Shown: piece after piece, positions 62,201-64,000 of the stretch
Layout of the letters: every line of letters starts with the position of its first letter
Position numbering within the stretch: the first letter of the stretch is position 1
Source: Aeoliella straminimaris
Lineage (GTDB): Bacteria; Planctomycetota; Planctomycetia; Pirellulales; Lacipirellulaceae
NCBI RefSeq assembly: GCF_024054565.1
Contig: NZ_JAMXLR010000003.1
Span: forward strand, 124,001-188,000
Direction of reading: 5' to 3'
DNA: 64,000 nucleotides
The notes under the pieces: model-generated
Database searches by the model: none
Seen by the model: only the letters and a program-made list of their open reading frames with translations
What the model was told of the DNA's origin: nothing
Made by a program: the position numbers and the translations under genes

Positions 62201-64000
62201 CAGCCTGCAACGCGCGATTGGTAGCCCCAGTGCTCACGGCACCTTCGTGCATCTCTACATAAACGGGGTGTACTGGGGGCTCTACAATCCGGTCGAGCGC
62301 CCAGATAGCGAGTTTGCGGCGAGTTACTTTGGTGGCGATGCCGACAACTGGGACGCAATCCACGTGGCAGAAGCCCAGGCCGGTGATTTTGTCGCGTGGG
62401 ATGCAATGTTTGCCAAAACGGCGCTGGCAGGTTCGTCGCTGACTGACTACATGGAGTTACAGGGAAAAGATCTCGACGGCACCCGCGATCCCGCCATCGC
62501 GCCGCTGCTCAACGTGCAGAGCTACGTGGACTACATCATGCTGAACGTGTGGGGCGGCAACTGGGATTGGCCTTTTAAGAACTTCTGGGCCGGACGCAAT
62601 CGCGACCCGGCCACTACCACTGGTTTCGAGTTCTTCACCTGGGATTTCGAGAATACCATCGGAAATAACCGGGGCCGATCTCCACTTGATGCCACCACGC
62701 TCGACCAGGATTTCACCGGTAGTAGAAACGCTGGGCAACCGCATAGCAATCTGCAAACAAACGAAGAGTACCGCATTTTGTTCGCCGATCGAATTCATCG
62801 GGCTTTCTTCAACGATGGTGCATTGACGCCCGATAATTTGGTTCAGCGTTACCAGCAGCTCGCAGATCACGTCGAGCGCGCAATCGTTGGCGAGTCGGCG
62901 CGCTGGGGAGATACAAAGCACAGTACGCCGCTTACGCTTGCGGAGTGGACCACTGAGCGCGATTGGATACTTAACACCTACCTGCCGCAGCGTTCGGACA
63001 TCGTCTTGCAGGAATTTCGGGATTTCAATCTGTATCCAGATACCGATGCTCCCACATACAACCAACACGGTGGACAGGTACCGAGTGGGTTCGACGTGGT
63101 CCTTTCTGCCCCATCAGGCACAATCTACTACACACTGGACGGATCGGACCCACGAGAAATCGGTGGAGCGATCAGCGGCTCGGCCATCCAATACACCGGC
63201 CAGCCAATCGATCTTACGGCAGCAACCACAATTCGCACCCGGGCACTTGATCAGGGAGAATGGTCTGCGATCAACGCAACTACCTTTACCGTAGAGACTC
63301 CTGCCAACTCGTCAAACCTCCGTGTCACCGAGTTGCACTACAACCCCTTGGCGCCGAGCGCCGCCGAAATCGCCGCCGGGTTTACCGACAACGAAGAGTT
63401 CGAGTTTGTCGAACTTCTTAATACGTCGGCCGAACCCATCGAACTACAGCATGTCGAATTGACTACTGCCGTGGAGTTTGCCTTTCACGACCCCACCGTC
63501 TTGGCGCCTGGGGAACGGGCCGTGGTAGTTGAGAACCAATCGGCGTTCGAGTTCCGATACGGGACCTCAGTGCGCGTTCTTGGGCAGTGGTCTGGTCGCT
63601 TGAGTAATGGTGGTGAGACGGTATTGCTAGAAGATCGCGAAGCAGCAATCATTCAGTCCTTTGCCTATGAAGATGGCGACGATCTGGGCGAAGAGGCCTG
63701 GCCCACTTCGCCTGACGGCATGGGGCCTTCGCTGGTGGTCGTTGATACGGATGGCGATTACAACGACGGCCTCAATTGGCGAGCCTCACGCACGTTGCAC
63801 GGCACTCCTGGAGGTGATGAAACTAGCGATTTGATGGGCGACTACAACTCCGACTTTGTCGTTGATCAGCTAGACTACTCGGTGTGGCGCGAGTCGTTTG
63901 GTTCCACTACCGACTTGCGGGCTGACGGCAATGGCGATGGCGTTGTGATGCTTGCTGACTACACCGTTTGGCGCAACAACCTGGGAGCCTATGTGCCACC
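59217..64000 (+). CDS. Giant LTD/CotH/dockerin surface protein, N-terminal 1594 residues
   Basis: A frame with no stop from 59217 to the right edge. Residues 1-30 (RRKQFQSRSLSVERLEARHV) hold a planctomycete 'LEXR' sorting-type motif. A lamin-tail domain follows (from ~32, PLITEFMASNDDAVSD; DWIEIHNPSAAAIDLAGWHL). Further beta domains reach a chitobiase-type repeat at ~750 (AQIYYTTNGNVPTP). A CotH-type domain spans ~865-1150 (MSIVTNIDDLFG; YVDYIMLNVWGGNWDWPFKN; TWDFENTIG); CotH is an atypical kinase that phosphorylates spore-coat protein. A second chitobiase-type repeat (~1300), a second lamin-tail (~1365) and dockerin-like repeats (~1540, DYNSDFVVDQLDYSVW; NGDGVVMLADYTVW) follow. It is probably a secreted cell-surface protein; the ATG is the first before the motif. 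Confidence 0.88.
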   Translation, partial: MTRNMALRRKQFQSRSLSVERLEARHVLSSMPLITEFMASNDDAVSDGDGNFPDWIEIHNPSAAAIDLAGWHLTDNDAALDKWTFPSLPQSVLDPGEYLVVFASGQATEDYVDAGGNLHTSFSLAVDGGYLALTDAAEQVVYEFSPEYPGQLTDVSYGIGQDSFAFVQSGSPVRYLIPNDNLLGTTWTESAFDDAAWTSEVTVPKSTVLISELGLNNPDWIEVQNVTDQSIDTNGWTVAFNDPAGPDGGVNSVEMFLWNLPGNTAAGQVLTTDDNTDGLGNIEWDDDNPGWTILMDDAGNVVDFVAWGYSSADLSNFDVTIGGINLTADDLPWEGGGTPLVNGVYQIRREGNQDNDNASDFVFVESGTQGTQNTNLTTPFPNEVTLAATLGVGYENDPTQGDGSSELTNLAPDGITSQSSQLGSFGSDLAIDGDPTNFTHTAAGLDLPATWQVDLGDVFLLEEVILHNRDGCCQSRLRDITVEVLDSTSTVVFTSALLNPENVLGGGSVSSGPETLELDFIALSGGPIIGQTVRVTRTPDPDLSGTAGGGNLDEADVLSLGEVQVMGREIVNYDQIFQTDLESAMFGVGAGVYVRTAFTYDSTTPLDALLLNMQYDDGFVAYLNGTKIAERNAPANLGFDSVATAERNNLDAVGFETIDVTPYLHLLQDGQNVLAIHGLNLSASDNDLLINPQLNGVANTQTLSYFDVPTPGSANNKGLTGQVSDTTFSADRGFYNAPFQVEITTDTPGAQIYYTTNGNVPTPATGILYTTALGIDHTTVLRAAAFKTDYLPTNVDTQTYIFVDDVVSQDFQATLDAGFPTNWGSTSADYGLDPDVIGIFDDNGNSVGGDEFGGVYAASIKDDLQAIPTMSIVTNIDDLFGTNGIYTNSTSRGVAWERATSIELINPDGSQGFQVDAGLRIQGGYFRSHSATKKHSFRLLFKNQYGPSQLEFPLFGDTGTVDEFNTIVLRAGANDGYTWDAAKYTEQYTRDEFGRSLQRAIGSPSAHGTFVHLYINGVYWGLYNPVERPDSEFAASYFGGDADNWDAIHVAEAQAGDFVAWDAMFAKTALAGSSLTDYMELQGKDLDGTRDPAIAPLLNVQSYVDYIMLNVWGGNWDWPFKNFWAGRNRDPATTTGFEFFTWDFENTIGNNRGRSPLDATTLDQDFTGSRNAGQPHSNLQTNEEYRILFADRIHRAFFNDGALTPDNLVQRYQQLADHVERAIVGESARWGDTKHSTPLTLAEWTTERDWILNTYLPQRSDIVLQEFRDFNLYPDTDAPTYNQHGGQVPSGFDVVLSAPSGTIYYTLDGSDPREIGGAISGSAIQYTGQPIDLTAATTIRTRALDQGEWSAINATTFTVETPANSSNLRVTELHYNPLAPSAAEIAAGFTDNEEFEFVELLNTSAEPIELQHVELTTAVEFAFHDPTVLAPGERAVVVENQSAFEFRYGTSVRVLGQWSGRLSNGGETVLLEDREAAIIQSFAYEDGDDLGEEAWPTSPDGMGPSLVVVDTDGDYNDGLNWRASRTLHGTPGGDETSDLMGDYNSDFVVDQLDYSVWRESFGSTTDLRADGNGDGVVMLADYTVWRNNLGAYVP

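Noticed and set aside
1-64000. CRISPR array or cas genes
   Set aside because: No regularly spaced direct repeats of 23-40 bp and no Cas-like proteins were seen; the repeated elements present are single palindromes.

Overview
The window comes from a planctomycete, most likely order Pirellulales. The evidence is lineage-typical content: two DUF1559 prepilin-like proteins, PEP-CTERM proteins with dockerin-type repeats, a DUF1549/DUF1553 plus DUF1501 pair, a DUF5690 transporter, a GYF_2 membrane protein, an 'NPYQSP' N-terminus, a free-standing four-helix-bundle (23S-IVS type) gene and a giant lamin-tail/CotH surface protein whose N-terminus carries an 'ERLEAR..LS' motif. Genus is not resolvable by eye.

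Layout. 0-13 kb is mostly housekeeping: the end of an M20 amidohydrolase, small membrane and lipoproteins, an Opp-type peptide ABC importer (substrate-binding protein and two permeases, no ATPase in view), a SpoU methyltransferase, a DUF4349 lipoprotein, MtaB, ClpS and SerRS. A tiny broken PEP-CTERM gene follows SerRS. 14.1-21.7 kb is an RNA-repair operon: Hen1 3'-end 2'-O-methyltransferase, two RlaP-type nucleotidyltransferases (the first with an SH3-like extension) and Pnkp (5'-kinase, 2',3'-phosphatase, ligase). It is interrupted by a four-helix-bundle gene bounded by a perfect 15-bp inverted repeat and by a secreted beta-helix protein. 21.7-24.5 kb holds a cytidylate-kinase-like protein and a secreted purple-acid-type phosphatase.

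24.6-42.3 kb is an accessory surface-protein region on the minus strand, bracketed by two DUF1559 genes. It encodes four PEP-CTERM proteins. Two of them (1470 and 1000 aa) are in-frame chains of two or three complete PEP-CTERM precursors: PEP motif, membrane helix, basic tail, then immediately another signal peptide ending in AxA. This looks like a polyprotein architecture processed by exosortase and signal peptidase and is the most unusual feature of the window. The block is interrupted by a PhnZ-like phosphonate oxygenase, an internally deleted class-III aminotransferase relic, a XylR/AraC-type regulator and a DUF5690 transporter.

42.8-51 kb returns to small membrane and secreted proteins, a double-ACT protein, a serine/alanine-glyoxylate aminotransferase, a nucleoside deaminase, RecJ, ribosomal protein L33 and tRNA-Asn. 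51.2-64 kb holds IS256 and IS3 fragments, a DUF1549/DUF1553-DUF1501 operon, a phytanoyl-CoA dioxygenase-like gene paired with a Gfo/Idh/MocA oxidoreductase, and the start of a very large LTD/CotH/dockerin surface protein that runs off the right edge. Several short palindromic elements, some REP-like, and three terminator-like hairpins lie between genes. Domain and family names are by recognition of motifs; no database search was run.
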